Below, piece after piece: positions 44,368 to 54,028 of a stretch of 64,000 nt of DNA. Numbering within the stretch: position 1 is the first letter of the stretch; each line of letters begins with the position of its first letter. The notes beneath the pieces were generated by a model, which worked only from the letters and a program-made list of their open reading frames with translations, was not told the origin of the DNA and did no database searches. Origin of the DNA: Pseudomonas sp. FeN3W (GTDB lineage Bacteria; Pseudomonadota; Gammaproteobacteria; Pseudomonadales; Pseudomonadaceae); assembly GCA_030263805.2 (NCBI GenBank), contig CP136011.1, positions 62,001 to 126,000 of the forward strand, read 5' to 3'. Position numbers and translations under genes: made by a program.

Positions 44368-45231
44368 ATGCGGACACTTCACAGCACTGAAGACCAATCT
44401 GTCAATTTCGTCCAATTGGTTGATGGCCCAGGGTATTTTGAATCACGGTTCGTCAGGAGAGAAGATCGTTATTTTATCGTCTACCTGTCCTGCCAGTCTG
44501 GATGTGATCAGTCATGCCGCATGTGTCATTTGACCGCCACCGGACAGACCGAGCTGGTGAATGCTGACCTGGCAGGCCTATTGCGTCAGGCAGAGGCCGT
44601 GTTTGCACATTATGACACTCGCAATCGAGCTGAGCTTGCTCACTTCAACTTCATGGCAAGGGGCGAGCCATTGAATAGCCCTGTAATGCTAAACCAGCAC
44701 GAGAAGCTGTTTGAGGGGCTCGAATCGCTTGCGCTGGCTCGCGGACTTCAGAGTAAGATCCTGATCTCCTCTATCTTCCCGAAAACGCTAGGGGAGCGCA
44801 CGCTCGAATCTATTTTTAGCGCCAAACACCCTGAGATTTATTATTCGCTGTACAGCGTGAGCGAGGCGTTCCGCAAGCGCTGGCTGGGGAAAGCACTTTC
44901 GGCAGAGCGCGGCCTTGACTTGCTCAAGAGCTGGCAGGAGCATACAGGCAAGACGCCAAAGATCCACTTTGCCTTCATCGAAGGTGAAAATGACAGCGAA
45001 AACGACATGCGCATGATGGCTGATGCCATCAATGCTCGCGACCTCAAGGTCAACCTGAACATTGTTCGCTACAACCCGCACTCGGAAAAATACGGCGTTG
45101 AGTCTCCGCTAGAGGTGATCGAGCGCAACGTGGCCATGCTTGCCGAATGGATCAAGCCAGAATCATACCGAATCGTTCCCAAGGTGGGCTTTGATGTCAA
45201 AGCTTCTTGTGGCATGTTTATCGATAAGTAA
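44368..45231 (+). CDS. RlmN-like radical SAM protein (shortened)
   Basis: 287 aa. Radical SAM cluster ligands Cys46-x3-Cys50-x2-Cys53 (GCDQSCRMCHL), the GEPL motif, and a late Cys281 (ASCGMF) in the position of the second catalytic Cys of RlmN/Cfr methyltransferases. The N-terminal domain of about 100 residues of chromosomal RlmN is missing. It is likely to methylate an adenine in RNA by the RlmN mechanism; the target is unknown. It sits 44 bp upstream of the RNase II gene in the same direction. Confidence 0.85.
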   Translation: MRTLHSTEDQSVNFVQLVDGPGYFESRFVRREDRYFIVYLSCQSGCDQSCRMCHLTATGQTELVNADLAGLLRQAEAVFAHYDTRNRAELAHFNFMARGEPLNSPVMLNQHEKLFEGLESLALARGLQSKILISSIFPKTLGERTLESIFSAKHPEIYYSLYSVSEAFRKRWLGKALSAERGLDLLKSWQEHTGKTPKIHFAFIEGENDSENDMRMMADAINARDLKVNLNIVRYNPHSEKYGVESPLEVIERNVAMLAEWIKPESYRIVPKVGFDVKASCGMFIDK

Positions 45232-45275
45232 AAACAGACAGAAACTGGGCAAAAATTGGCCCTTAAGGAATTATT

Positions 45276-47213
45276 TTGAATCAGGCACTAAAGAACAACC
45301 CTCTGCTGGCTCAATTGAAGGCCAGCATTGAAGAGCAGAAAAGTCGAGTAACCGGCACCGTACAAGGTTCTCGCAAATCGTTTGGATTTTTGCTCGACGA
45401 GCAGGGCAATCGGCATTTCATCGCTCCACCCGTGATGCAAAAGCTCTTGCCGGGCGATGAGGTACGCGCCGTTCTGGAATCGGAAAATGAACGCGAACAC
45501 GCCGTTGTGGAAGAGGTACTTAGCTCATCTATTGCCGATTTTTACGGCGTGGTCAGAGTTCGTAGCCATGGCCTGTGGGTTGAACCAGAATCGGCGCTCA
45601 TGCCTAACTGGATGCGACTGGACGCAGACAGTGACCTTGAGGACGGCGACTGGATCAAGGCCATCCTGATTTCCCACCCTTTCAAGTCTGGAAAGGGGCG
45701 GGCCAGACTGCTCAAGAAAATTGCAAATAGCAAAGACTCTTCCCTGCCCTGGAAGCTGGCCATCGACCGATATGGCATTCATACCTCGCCGGATCTATCA
45801 GAAGAAGTCACTGCGAATGATGAGGGTTACCAGGATTGGACTTCCATTCCATTCGTTACCATCGATAGCGAAAGCACCCTTGATGTTGATGACGCAGTCC
45901 ATGCGAAAATCACTGATGAAGGCCTTTATGCCTTGACGGTCGCGATTGCAGATCCAGCAAGCCTTGTACGTGAAAATGACACGTGCGATCAGGAAGCGCT
46001 TAAGCGCGGCACCACGACGTATCTTCCGGGCGTGAGCCACTCCATGCTCCCAAGACAGCTGTCTGAAGATTTCTGCTCGCTGCTTGAAAATAGAGTAAGA
46101 AGATCCCTGGTGTGCCAGATGGTGATTGACCTCGATGGCAATATCATCAGCAGACAATTCAGCTCTGCACTTATCTGCTCTCATGCCAAACTCTCCTATT
46201 CAGGGGTAGAGCAGTACCTCAACGGAGAGACAAATCTCAACAGAAACGAGCCGATTCGAGATATTGTTCGCGCTCTACATGAGTGCACAACAGCGCTGAG
46301 ACTGAATAGAGAGCGACATGCTGTCTTGGGTCAGTACGGTGATGACATACGATTTATCGTGCATAACCATGAGCTGACCGCTATCGTCAGACAGCCTCGC
46401 AATGTTGCTCATTTTCTCATTGAGGAATGTATGGTGGCAGCCAACCGATCATTCGCGGCTTACTGCCTTGAAAAAAATATCCCCTGCGTGTACCGCGTAC
46501 AGCCTGGGTATTCCGAAAAAATGAAGAGCAAGGCTCAGGAAATTCTTGAGCATTGGGCCCTTATTGAGCCACAGGATGACATCAGCGATCTGGATGTATT
46601 TTCCAAGGTTGCGAGAGCGCTGGATCGGCCTGAGAACCTGATTCCCTCGATTCTCTTAAGGACAATGATGGACAAGGCAATTTTCAGCTTGACCCCTGGT
46701 GTTCATATGGGTCTTGGCCTGGAAAGCTATGCAACGTTCACGTCACCTATCCGCAAGTACAGCGACCTGATCAATCATCGTCTTATGAAAGCGCATCTTC
46801 GTAATGAAGACATCAGTAGCCCTGAGGCATCACTTCTTGCGCATCTGGATGAAAGGACAACAGCCGCAAATAAGGCCTCCAGAGACGTACAGAAAGCCCT
46901 TTATGCCCGTCATTTTGAGGCAAACAATGTCTTTGCGTTTAGCGGCCAGATCGTTGGGATCACCACTGGAGGCATTCGAATTGAAGAGGCTCAGACGGCG
47001 GCACAAGTCTTTGTGCCGATGAAAGAAATCTCTGGCCGGAATCAGAAAACTGAAATTCAAGCCTTTGGTAGTGAGCTATGGGTTGATGGTGAATGCCGCT
47101 ACAAAATCGGGGATGAGGTTTCGTTTGGAGTGAGGTCAGTTGAGCCGATGAGCAATTCTATTGACGGCTTCCTGCATGCCTCTCCTCTAAATGGGGTTGC
47201 GGCAGCGTCCTGA
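45276..47213 (+). CDS. rnb: Exoribonuclease II
   Basis: 645 aa, the E. coli RNase II length. The start is TTG 45276 with AAGGA upstream, giving NNPLLAQLK as in RNase II. Cold-shock domains occupy about residues 25-160, the RNB catalytic domain has TIDSESTLDVDDAV with Asp197, 203, 205 and 206, and an S1 domain ends the protein. It degrades single-stranded RNA 3' to 5'. Together with tmRNA, SmpB and the RlmN-like protein it gives the element its own RNA-handling functions. Confidence 0.95.
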   Translation: MNQALKNNPLLAQLKASIEEQKSRVTGTVQGSRKSFGFLLDEQGNRHFIAPPVMQKLLPGDEVRAVLESENEREHAVVEEVLSSSIADFYGVVRVRSHGLWVEPESALMPNWMRLDADSDLEDGDWIKAILISHPFKSGKGRARLLKKIANSKDSSLPWKLAIDRYGIHTSPDLSEEVTANDEGYQDWTSIPFVTIDSESTLDVDDAVHAKITDEGLYALTVAIADPASLVRENDTCDQEALKRGTTTYLPGVSHSMLPRQLSEDFCSLLENRVRRSLVCQMVIDLDGNIISRQFSSALICSHAKLSYSGVEQYLNGETNLNRNEPIRDIVRALHECTTALRLNRERHAVLGQYGDDIRFIVHNHELTAIVRQPRNVAHFLIEECMVAANRSFAAYCLEKNIPCVYRVQPGYSEKMKSKAQEILEHWALIEPQDDISDLDVFSKVARALDRPENLIPSILLRTMMDKAIFSLTPGVHMGLGLESYATFTSPIRKYSDLINHRLMKAHLRNEDISSPEASLLAHLDERTTAANKASRDVQKALYARHFEANNVFAFSGQIVGITTGGIRIEEAQTAAQVFVPMKEISGRNQKTEIQAFGSELWVDGECRYKIGDEVSFGVRSVEPMSNSIDGFLHASPLNGVAAAS

Positions 47214-47232
47214 ACCTGTAAAAACTTTAGCC

Positions 47233-47262
47233 AAAAGCGACCCATTGATTGCGGTTGCTTTT
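47233..47262 (+). terminator. Probable terminator after RNase II
   Basis: AAAAGCGACC pairs with GGTTGCTTTT with one mismatch; T-rich sequence follows only loosely. Confidence 0.5.
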
Positions 47263-47285
47263 AGCTAATTTCTTCCGCTCTTTTT

Positions 47286-48707
47286 CTATAAGTCAAAGCT
47301 CGACCTAATAAGAAGATTTCTAACTCCAGGTTTAAGCTTGCGAATAACTTCATCAGATGGTGAGCCAATAGACTCAAGAATCTGGAGCTGTGATTTGCTA
47401 AGCTTGGATAGGTCGCAAGTAGCAAAATAGATTTTATCCGTAATGCCAGGTATCGCTTTACAGCACCGCCTGTAGAAATCGGAAAGACTAGGCGCATATT
47501 CAGGTTTCATACCTGAATTGAAAATTGAAAGACATACTCGAATGACTGATTCTGGAGCCTCTTCTGGGTGCTGCAAGTATACTACTTTGTCAAGGTACTC
47601 TCGTTTAAATCTTGATTCAAGCTTAAGAGCCACGTCACTCCATAATTCAGGGTCTGTCTTGTATGCATATTCATTAATGTACCGACTAGAAACCCCTGAT
47701 CTAAAAAAAACTTCTTTCTTAAATAGGTTTATGTCAAAAGCGGTCGCAATATGCTTGTCGCTGAAGCCCTCTCGGGCAAAACCATACTTCCAACTCTCTG
47801 TTAAAGGAGCATCAAAATAAAACGGATCTATGCCCATTACACTGTAATCGGGCTCATTGAAACGATTGAGAATTGCCAAATAAATCGATTTGTACTTATC
47901 GAAAATAGAGTTATAAGAATAGAGTTCAGATGCTGTAAGGGAATCCCCAATTTTCTTCTCAACAAACAGCTTAAACGGTATCCTTAATAATTCGAAATCC
48001 ACACCATCAACTGCATGACGTATGGCCTGGTATGACATGATCATTTCAGAATTACGAAATAGACTTTCTTTTGTTTCATGGTCTTTTAATTTAAAGGCTT
48101 TTGAAAAAGTGTCACAGCACTCCTCAACTGTTGATCTCGAAAAATCCAGTTGTAAAAGGTCATTGATATCAGCATCTAGATACTTACCAGGCAAAGAAGT
48201 ATTTCCAGTCCTTAATGCTGAAAGCATATGGATAGCTACCAGCGCGTTTCTTTTGACACTTGAAAGTAAAGGGTTGTTAGAACTATCAATAGATTGAACA
48301 AGATCATGTATAAGATTGGCGCAGCCAGCTTCAATATTCTGAGATAGATTTTCAAGCTTAATAAGCCAGCCAGGGTCTGCCACCAATAGAAGCGGAATGC
48401 CGGTATCCAGTATTTTACTATAATTTATAATGGGGATGTAACTGTCAAGAAAATGAGAGCCATATTGGCGAGGCTTCAAAGTACCGAATGCATCTTGTAT
48501 TGATTTAGATTCCGGAAGATTGAGAAGGCACCATGACACGATGCCAACTTCATTTCCAGCAAACTGGAGGAATTTTCCAAGCACTCTTTGATTGCCGTTC
48601 AACCATTCAGCCATTTCATTGTCAGGCAGATGACGATTCGAATGAAATGAGGCGGGGAGAGCGGTTACATGTATATTGATAATGTCTCTTAATGCAATTC
48701 TTTTCAT
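47286..48707 (-). CDS. Tail-motif helical family protein, 473 aa (ends SSFDL)
   Basis: Long helical protein, AT-rich gene, no domain recognised. The end KPGVRNLLIRSSFDL fits the shared tail with Ser in place of the acidic residue. ATG 48707 has AGGGTC upstream. It is 14 bp downstream of the phosphatase gene and probably cotranscribed with it, which is the only enzyme so closely tied to a member of this set. Confidence 0.82.
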   Translation of the reverse strand: MKRIALRDIINIHVTALPASFHSNRHLPDNEMAEWLNGNQRVLGKFLQFAGNEVGIVSWCLLNLPESKSIQDAFGTLKPRQYGSHFLDSYIPIINYSKILDTGIPLLLVADPGWLIKLENLSQNIEAGCANLIHDLVQSIDSSNNPLLSSVKRNALVAIHMLSALRTGNTSLPGKYLDADINDLLQLDFSRSTVEECCDTFSKAFKLKDHETKESLFRNSEMIMSYQAIRHAVDGVDFELLRIPFKLFVEKKIGDSLTASELYSYNSIFDKYKSIYLAILNRFNEPDYSVMGIDPFYFDAPLTESWKYGFAREGFSDKHIATAFDINLFKKEVFFRSGVSSRYINEYAYKTDPELWSDVALKLESRFKREYLDKVVYLQHPEEAPESVIRVCLSIFNSGMKPEYAPSLSDFYRRCCKAIPGITDKIYFATCDLSKLSKSQLQILESIGSPSDEVIRKLKPGVRNLLIRSSFDL

Positions 48708-48721
48708 GAAAAGACCCTATG

Positions 48722-49504
48722 CTACACAAGTGACCTGTCTCTAATGGCAGGTGATTTACTCATTTCCATTCTGGAGTACGACGTGAACCCTTTAGAGCCG
48801 CATTGAAAAATTTCGTCATCATCGATACAGACGAGTGTCATAACCCCATCAGAATAACAGGTGCCGGTATCTATATAATGCGTGTTTCCAAGTACCACCG
48901 GGTCATAGAGCGAGGTATGGCCTACAAACAATTGGTCAACACCCCCTATCGGCTGAGTTTGATTTACATAGATACGCACGCGTGAGAAAAGCACCTTCTC
49001 AAGGAGCGGGGTGCTCAGGTGTGCTTCTTGATTTTCAAGCATGATAAGAAAATCATCCCAGTCATCGCCTACGACCTCTGCATGGACAAAACCTATTCTT
49101 CGGCCATCTGAGTGGGTGAGATCGATGGCATAGGGCATCTCATTGATTGCATCAATGATCCTGGAGCGCTCTGAGTAGGCAATCTTGGTAAACCACTCAC
49201 CTCCGCTTTTGAGGTGCAAGGGGGTAATGCCTGTCAGGCCAGACTGCCGACAGAAGTCCTCATGATTACCGATCAGAGCGTGAACCCAGGGTCGTTCAAT
49301 GAATTCCATGAAACGATGCGACTCCGGCCCCCTGTCCACCAGATCCCCACAAATTATGAGCCAATCGTATTTTTCATCAAACCCTGCACGATCAAGCAAA
49401 TGCTCAAGTAATGAAATGTGTCCATGGACGTCGCTGACGGCGTAGACTTTGCCCTTCAAGTTAGGCCCGAGCCTTTTTATCGGCGATAAATGCGTAGATT
49501 TCAT
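48722..49504 (-). CDS. PPP-family metallophosphatase (PrpA/lambda phosphatase type)
   Basis: 260 aa with the full metallophosphoesterase set: SDVHGH (Asp25, His27), GDLVDRGPE, GNHE, and later histidines (FVHAE and VGHTS). This matches bacteriophage lambda phosphatase and PrpA/PrpB. It may dephosphorylate proteins or dinucleoside polyphosphates. It leads an operon with the 473-aa tail-motif gene. Confidence 0.93.
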   Translation of the reverse strand: MKSTHLSPIKRLGPNLKGKVYAVSDVHGHISLLEHLLDRAGFDEKYDWLIICGDLVDRGPESHRFMEFIERPWVHALIGNHEDFCRQSGLTGITPLHLKSGGEWFTKIAYSERSRIIDAINEMPYAIDLTHSDGRRIGFVHAEVVGDDWDDFLIMLENQEAHLSTPLLEKVLFSRVRIYVNQTQPIGGVDQLFVGHTSLYDPVVLGNTHYIDTGTCYSDGVMTLVCIDDDEIFQCGSKGFTSYSRMEMSKSPAIRDRSLV

Positions 49505-49595
49505 ACCATACCCTATACTAATATGAATTTATTGTAGCACGATAACATGGCCATACCCAATAACATCGGCTATCATCATTAAGCGAGTAACACCA

Positions 49596-50753
49596 ATGCG
49601 ACCTGAAATTGCATATTTCAATCGTTTCTTCAAGAATTCTTTTGATAGCGAATACTTTACCAGAAAGGTAATTGAGAACTTCCCGATAGAGCTTAAGCGC
49701 TTCATGGCTATTTGTGATCTAGGAGAAGGAGTACTTAGTCTTGATGAAAAAATTAGAAAATCAGACCCCATGCTTGCCGGCGCTCAATGCCTAATCGAAA
49801 CGTTGAGCATTACATGGCCACCTCAGACAGTATTTGCTGGCATCGATTGCAGTGAATCACTATTGCCAATAATTAAGGATATGGTGGTTGACACAATCAG
49901 AGAAAACATCCCAGGCGAGCTTGATAGCCTTGTCCAGGAAATTCCAGATGATCTCATTGATTCAACCATGGCCGAGTTGATTATAAGGCATGACGGTTCA
50001 ATATTGAGATTGTTAAGCGAAAGAACGATTACCAGAGATTTGGCCCTGCTAGCAATAACCAATAATCCAAGCGCGTTTCATGATATTCCCAGGAAGATTA
50101 AGGATGATGATTTCATAAAAGACGCCATTGAACAAAATTATAAAGTAGGCGCATTGCTTCCTGTTGCCGAGCAAACGCCTGATACAGTTAGCAAAGTCAT
50201 GAGGGAAAATCCGAGAATGATTCGATTCCTCAACAGTGACTATATCGATGAAAAAATGTACCTAGACGCTTTGAAGTTAGATGGATTACTTCTTGAATTT
50301 GTTCCTCCCAGTAAAGTAAAAAGCGAATTGATTATGGCATCGATTTCATCAAATGGTGCTGCTTTAGGTTTCGTGGATAGAAGAAAGATAACTGTTCCTA
50401 TGGTATTGCTTGCTATTCAGTCGAAAACAAGCGCCCTAACTTACGCTCCTTTTGATCTGATTGGGAAGAAGCTAGTCGAGGTTTTAGAGCAACGTGATGA
50501 CTTACCTCGTGACTTAATTTTCTTTATTCCAATGGAGTATCAAACGGATCTGCTCATTCACAAAGTTATAGAGAAATGCCCTACATCTATAGGATATGTT
50601 CACCCTAACAAAATTAAATTTGAACATCAGATCAAGGCTGTCAGCGCAGACCATGATGCGCTTCTGTATGTACCACTAGGGGAAAGAGATAGGGTTTTGA
50701 GTGAGGTAAGGCGTCTTAAAGATAAGTGTCTCAACGAAGATCCACACCCTTAA
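49596..50753 (+). CDS. Helical-repeat protein (DUF4116-like repeats), 385 aa
   Basis: At least four helical repeats of roughly 45 residues between residues 125 and 370, each with an L-x-x-(I/V)-P turn (AFHDIPRKI, ALLPVAE, LLEFVPPSKV, LIFFIPMEY). They resemble DUF4116-type repeats and the 280-aa tail-motif protein at 35 kb, but this protein ends EDPHP and lacks the tail. It is probably a protein-binding scaffold. Unpaired gene, divergent from the phosphatase. Confidence 0.8.
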   Translation: MRPEIAYFNRFFKNSFDSEYFTRKVIENFPIELKRFMAICDLGEGVLSLDEKIRKSDPMLAGAQCLIETLSITWPPQTVFAGIDCSESLLPIIKDMVVDTIRENIPGELDSLVQEIPDDLIDSTMAELIIRHDGSILRLLSERTITRDLALLAITNNPSAFHDIPRKIKDDDFIKDAIEQNYKVGALLPVAEQTPDTVSKVMRENPRMIRFLNSDYIDEKMYLDALKLDGLLLEFVPPSKVKSELIMASISSNGAALGFVDRRKITVPMVLLAIQSKTSALTYAPFDLIGKKLVEVLEQRDDLPRDLIFFIPMEYQTDLLIHKVIEKCPTSIGYVHPNKIKFEHQIKAVSADHDALLYVPLGERDRVLSEVRRLKDKCLNEDPHP

Positions 50754-50919
50754 AACCTATAAGAAACATCAGGAAAATCACGTAAGACATTGATATATAT
50801 GAAAATTACTTCGATCTAATGTAATTTTAGAATGCGGCCTTAAAGTGAAATCTATCTCTGCAAGCCATTATCAGCCGCTTTCTAAATGAAGGGTGTAAGT
50901 GCTTGATTTATAAATAGAA

Positions 50920-50937
50920 AGGGGTCTAAAAGACCCC
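50920..50937 (-). terminator. Intrinsic terminator after the 259-aa gene
   Basis: GGGGTCT-AAA-AGACCCC stem, followed on the minus strand by TTTCTATTT. Confidence 0.85.
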
Positions 50938-50951
50938 TGGAAAGAGCACAA

Positions 50952-51731
50952 TCAGAAGCCTGGGCCAGCTTCATAGTCATGGCTTTTCTTCGTTTTCTTG
51001 CCTTCTTCGCGAACGCATTTGCTGAATTTTTCGATTTCGCGAAATCCAACCATCGCCACGAGATGAGGCTTACCATCAAGAACGAAGACATCGCCCGTCA
51101 TGGAAGATCGCTGATTGCCACCAAGACTGATTGCATTGTCGAGTGAATGCCAAGGGGCATCTAGGTTTTGGGTTTTCTCCCAGGCCGACTCTAGAGCGCC
51201 AGCGCCTAGATTTTTTGGTACGGACACATAACCAGCCATTTTAAAAAGGCCTGCCTCATCGAACTTTTCAACGTTCTCAATCTTCGGAATCATTGCAAAT
51301 CTTGCGGCCTCGTTCTCAAGCCCTTTTTGCATGGCTTCCCTGATATCCAAGAAATAAACTTCAATTGTTGTGTTGTCTGGGTTGGCGAATTCTGCAAATT
51401 TTCTTTCAGTGCAGGGGTAAAAATACTGGCTTACCTCATTAGCATCATTAAGAAACTGAATCAGCTTGTCCGAAAGCTTGTAGGAGACTGTCAATGCATC
51501 AAGGTCTAGATAGGTTAGCAAAAGCGTCCTTACCATACTGTACTCTGATGATTCGCCATCAAATTTTGGCGCAACCAGCGTTGGTGTCGCAAAGTCAGGA
51601 AATGCAGGCATATGGCTAAGCAGCATTCTTACAAATACACTACCGCTACTATCGGAAAACTCTTTTAGAGTTACCTCCTTAGATTCAACTAATTCCTTTA
51701 GATCTGACATGAGCTGTAAAATGGTTTTCAT
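50952..51731 (-). CDS. Hypothetical protein, 259 aa
   Basis: Unrecognised soluble protein. An AAAGAGGG site precedes ATG 51731. The C-terminus is beta-like (MTGDVFVLDGKPHLVAMVGF) and ends in a basic segment with EAGPGF. Single gene with its own terminator, divergent from the GNAT-like gene. Confidence 0.78.
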   Translation of the reverse strand: MKTILQLMSDLKELVESKEVTLKEFSDSSGSVFVRMLLSHMPAFPDFATPTLVAPKFDGESSEYSMVRTLLLTYLDLDALTVSYKLSDKLIQFLNDANEVSQYFYPCTERKFAEFANPDNTTIEVYFLDIREAMQKGLENEAARFAMIPKIENVEKFDEAGLFKMAGYVSVPKNLGAGALESAWEKTQNLDAPWHSLDNAISLGGNQRSSMTGDVFVLDGKPHLVAMVGFREIEKFSKCVREEGKKTKKSHDYEAGPGF

Positions 51732-51893
51732 GGATTACCCTCTTTCTTTTAAGCTTAGCATTGTCAGCATTGACATGTGAATTTTTTTGTCATGACTTTT
51801 TAAGCACCTTGCTAGCGTTCAGGCCAAAATTATCGCTTGTGATTGCCAAGTCAAACATTAATGAGTCATATTATAAAAAATTAGGCAAGAAAT

Positions 51894-52589
51894 ATGTTGA
51901 TGAAATTTGCAATCGCAAGCAATACGCTCTGTATGAATATACCTGATGGGCAACGGGTGCTGGAGGCAATTTTTGACAACGCAAGGCGCGTAGATCCTAT
52001 GAAGCTGATCGAAAATTGCGACTTGCAAACTTTGCTTGATGAAGGTGAGAGCTATGATGACTTTGTTGGATCAGATGATTGCGCCGGATGCTATGAGACA
52101 ATTTTGCCAGGCTTGCATACCTATTTCATTCAAACGTCTGGTTTTGAATTCTTTTTCACCATGGATGGGCAAGTACCAAATTGCGTATTTGAGCGAAATC
52201 CAGTTTTTGATTTCGTTGCAAGAAATCCTATGACAACACTTCTTTTGCCAACAAACCATCCGCTTTGCGCGGGTAAATATGGATACGAAAAATCGGGGGA
52301 GCTCCTGAGCGAGGAGCTTGAAATGATTGAAGGAAATAGTGTTCGATTTAGGCTTTATAAAGATGGAATAGCAATCGCAGGCCTTTCCGTAAAAAACAAT
52401 ACGGTTGATTCAATTTATGTTATTGACGAATACCGTCGTGCAGGATTTGGCACGTCAATTTTTAGGATGGTTAAAAGTGTGCTTGGGACTCTTGAGCATT
52501 CAAATTCTCTTACGGATGATGGCAAAGCATTTGTATCCTCCTTTGATAAAAGAAAACAAAATATAACAAGTGAGACCGAATATGTTTGA
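51894..52589 (+). CDS. GNAT-like N-acetyltransferase, 231 aa
   Basis: The C-terminal 90 residues show the GNAT fold: VDSIYVIDEYRRAGFGTSIF holds the acetyl-CoA loop (R/Q-x-x-G-x-G/A). The N-terminal 120 residues are unlike any acetyltransferase I know, with five Cys. AGGCAAG precedes ATG 51894. Its stop overlaps the start of the next tail-motif gene, so the two are coupled; that gene's product might be a substrate or partner. Confidence 0.75.
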   Translation: MLMKFAIASNTLCMNIPDGQRVLEAIFDNARRVDPMKLIENCDLQTLLDEGESYDDFVGSDDCAGCYETILPGLHTYFIQTSGFEFFFTMDGQVPNCVFERNPVFDFVARNPMTTLLLPTNHPLCAGKYGYEKSGELLSEELEMIEGNSVRFRLYKDGIAIAGLSVKNNTVDSIYVIDEYRRAGFGTSIFRMVKSVLGTLEHSNSLTDDGKAFVSSFDKRKQNITSETEYV

Positions 52590-53685
52590 TAGAAATGAGT
52601 TGATTATTTTAGGTAACGCGCAATCCGTGGATAAAAAATTCCTCTTAATCTTAGAGCTGCTTAAAACAGGGATGAAGCCAAATGAAATGGCTCTATTTCT
52701 GAACGAAGAGCGCGAAAGAGCAGGACTGGTACACGCAGTGAGTAGATTTACTGAGGAATCGGTAAAGTCAGATATAACAAGAATGATAAATGAGCACTAC
52801 AGAAATAAAGACAATCATGATTTACTGTTTAAAGTATTCGCATCAGGTGATTATTGCTCTAAGCGAAATATATACTTCATGCCAATGTGGGAACCGCTCA
52901 TAGATGGTATTAGGATTAAAACGAGGAAAAACACATACGACAATTTTTCATTCGCTAGATGGCAAAACGGACAACTTAAAAAGCCATCAGACTTCAAAGA
53001 ATGGCTTAGCTCGAAGGGCATGATTCGCTTGGTGCTTCAGACTGTAATATTGGCTGACGATAAAGATGGACTGTTAATGCTTCTTAATATTCCTCGTGTT
53101 AAAAAGGCTATTGGAGATGACCTCTCAACTATGTTCAAGAAAAACTCGATCCCGTTGTCGTTTAGTGTCAATGAGGTTCTTTTATCGAGGAATGGAGGTA
53201 AAGCAGAATACGTCAAAGTGCTGATCGACCTGTGTACTGCCAATGACTCTAAAAGAATGCTCAACGCGTATAATAAAGATTTCAGCCAGGAATTAGGACA
53301 CGTCATTATTTGTGGTTTAATGAATATAAATAATGATGCCGCTAAAACGCTTTGTAGTCTTTTGGTTAAAGATGGCTCTGACTGGTTTATGGGAGTCAAA
53401 CAGCATATCCATGGATATGCTGCCTACTATGACCTAAAGGATAGGCAAGTAAGCCTAGAGGATGAGCTTGAATTAATATTAAGCATCCATGCCGATGTTC
53501 TAAAAACAAGTTCTTCAGCCTTGAGTGGAATACTTAAGTCAATTCCTGAGCATAAAATAGTTAAAGCAGTGGCGGGCACCCGCTTAGCAGATGAAGTGCA
53601 TAAGCTAACTGGTTATGAAGGGGTTTTGCAAATGGCAAGCAATGGCTACAAAAAATCTGCCATTAGAGAAGAGCTTTCTATATGA
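52582..53685 (+). CDS. Tail-motif helical family protein, 367 aa (ends REELSI)
   Basis: Helical protein with basic patches, no domain recognised. The end GYKKSAIREELSI fits the tail set, with Leu as the aromatic-position residue. ATG 52582 overlaps the stop of the GNAT-like gene; GTG 52570 is an alternative start. Translational coupling with an acetyltransferase-like gene is notable. Confidence 0.8.
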   Translation: MFDRNELIILGNAQSVDKKFLLILELLKTGMKPNEMALFLNEERERAGLVHAVSRFTEESVKSDITRMINEHYRNKDNHDLLFKVFASGDYCSKRNIYFMPMWEPLIDGIRIKTRKNTYDNFSFARWQNGQLKKPSDFKEWLSSKGMIRLVLQTVILADDKDGLLMLLNIPRVKKAIGDDLSTMFKKNSIPLSFSVNEVLLSRNGGKAEYVKVLIDLCTANDSKRMLNAYNKDFSQELGHVIICGLMNINNDAAKTLCSLLVKDGSDWFMGVKQHIHGYAAYYDLKDRQVSLEDELELILSIHADVLKTSSSALSGILKSIPEHKIVKAVAGTRLADEVHKLTGYEGVLQMASNGYKKSAIREELSI

Positions 53686-53718
53686 CAATTTCTGCTTGGA
53701 AATTTCCATCAGATCATC

Positions 53719-53967
53719 CTATGCGGCTATGCTAAACGTGAGGTAATGACACCGCATTGCTAGTTTGTGCGCATAATCAGCTCCCGTGCAGGTTGCCTCC
53801 AGGCGGATGATGTCCGCCATGGTCACGTCAGGATTCCCGGCGTCAACAACTGCTCTGGTCAGCTCCTCACACATTTTGACTACGTAACGTGGTGCAGGGT
53901 AATCAGGGTGCCGATCAAGATCATTCTTGCAAGCACCGCTCCTAACAACCCCGTCAAACCTACTCAT
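53719..53967 (-). CDS. Small hypothetical protein, 82 aa
   Basis: Codon choice resembles the more GC-rich genes here, and the sequence (VTMADIIRLEATCTGADYAHKL) looks like a real compact helical protein. No good ribosome site is visible before ATG 53967. Its first codons lie in one arm of a 12-bp inverted repeat flanking the IS607 element, so the gene may be truncated or altered by that insertion. Confidence 0.5.
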   Translation of the reverse strand: MSRFDGVVRSGACKNDLDRHPDYPAPRYVVKMCEELTRAVVDAGNPDVTMADIIRLEATCTGADYAHKLAMRCHYLTFSIAA

Positions 53968-54028
53968 TTCGGTTTGATGGTCGACCCCCGAGCGCGCTTT
54001 GGGGTCTAATGGTTAAGGCACGTTGCGT

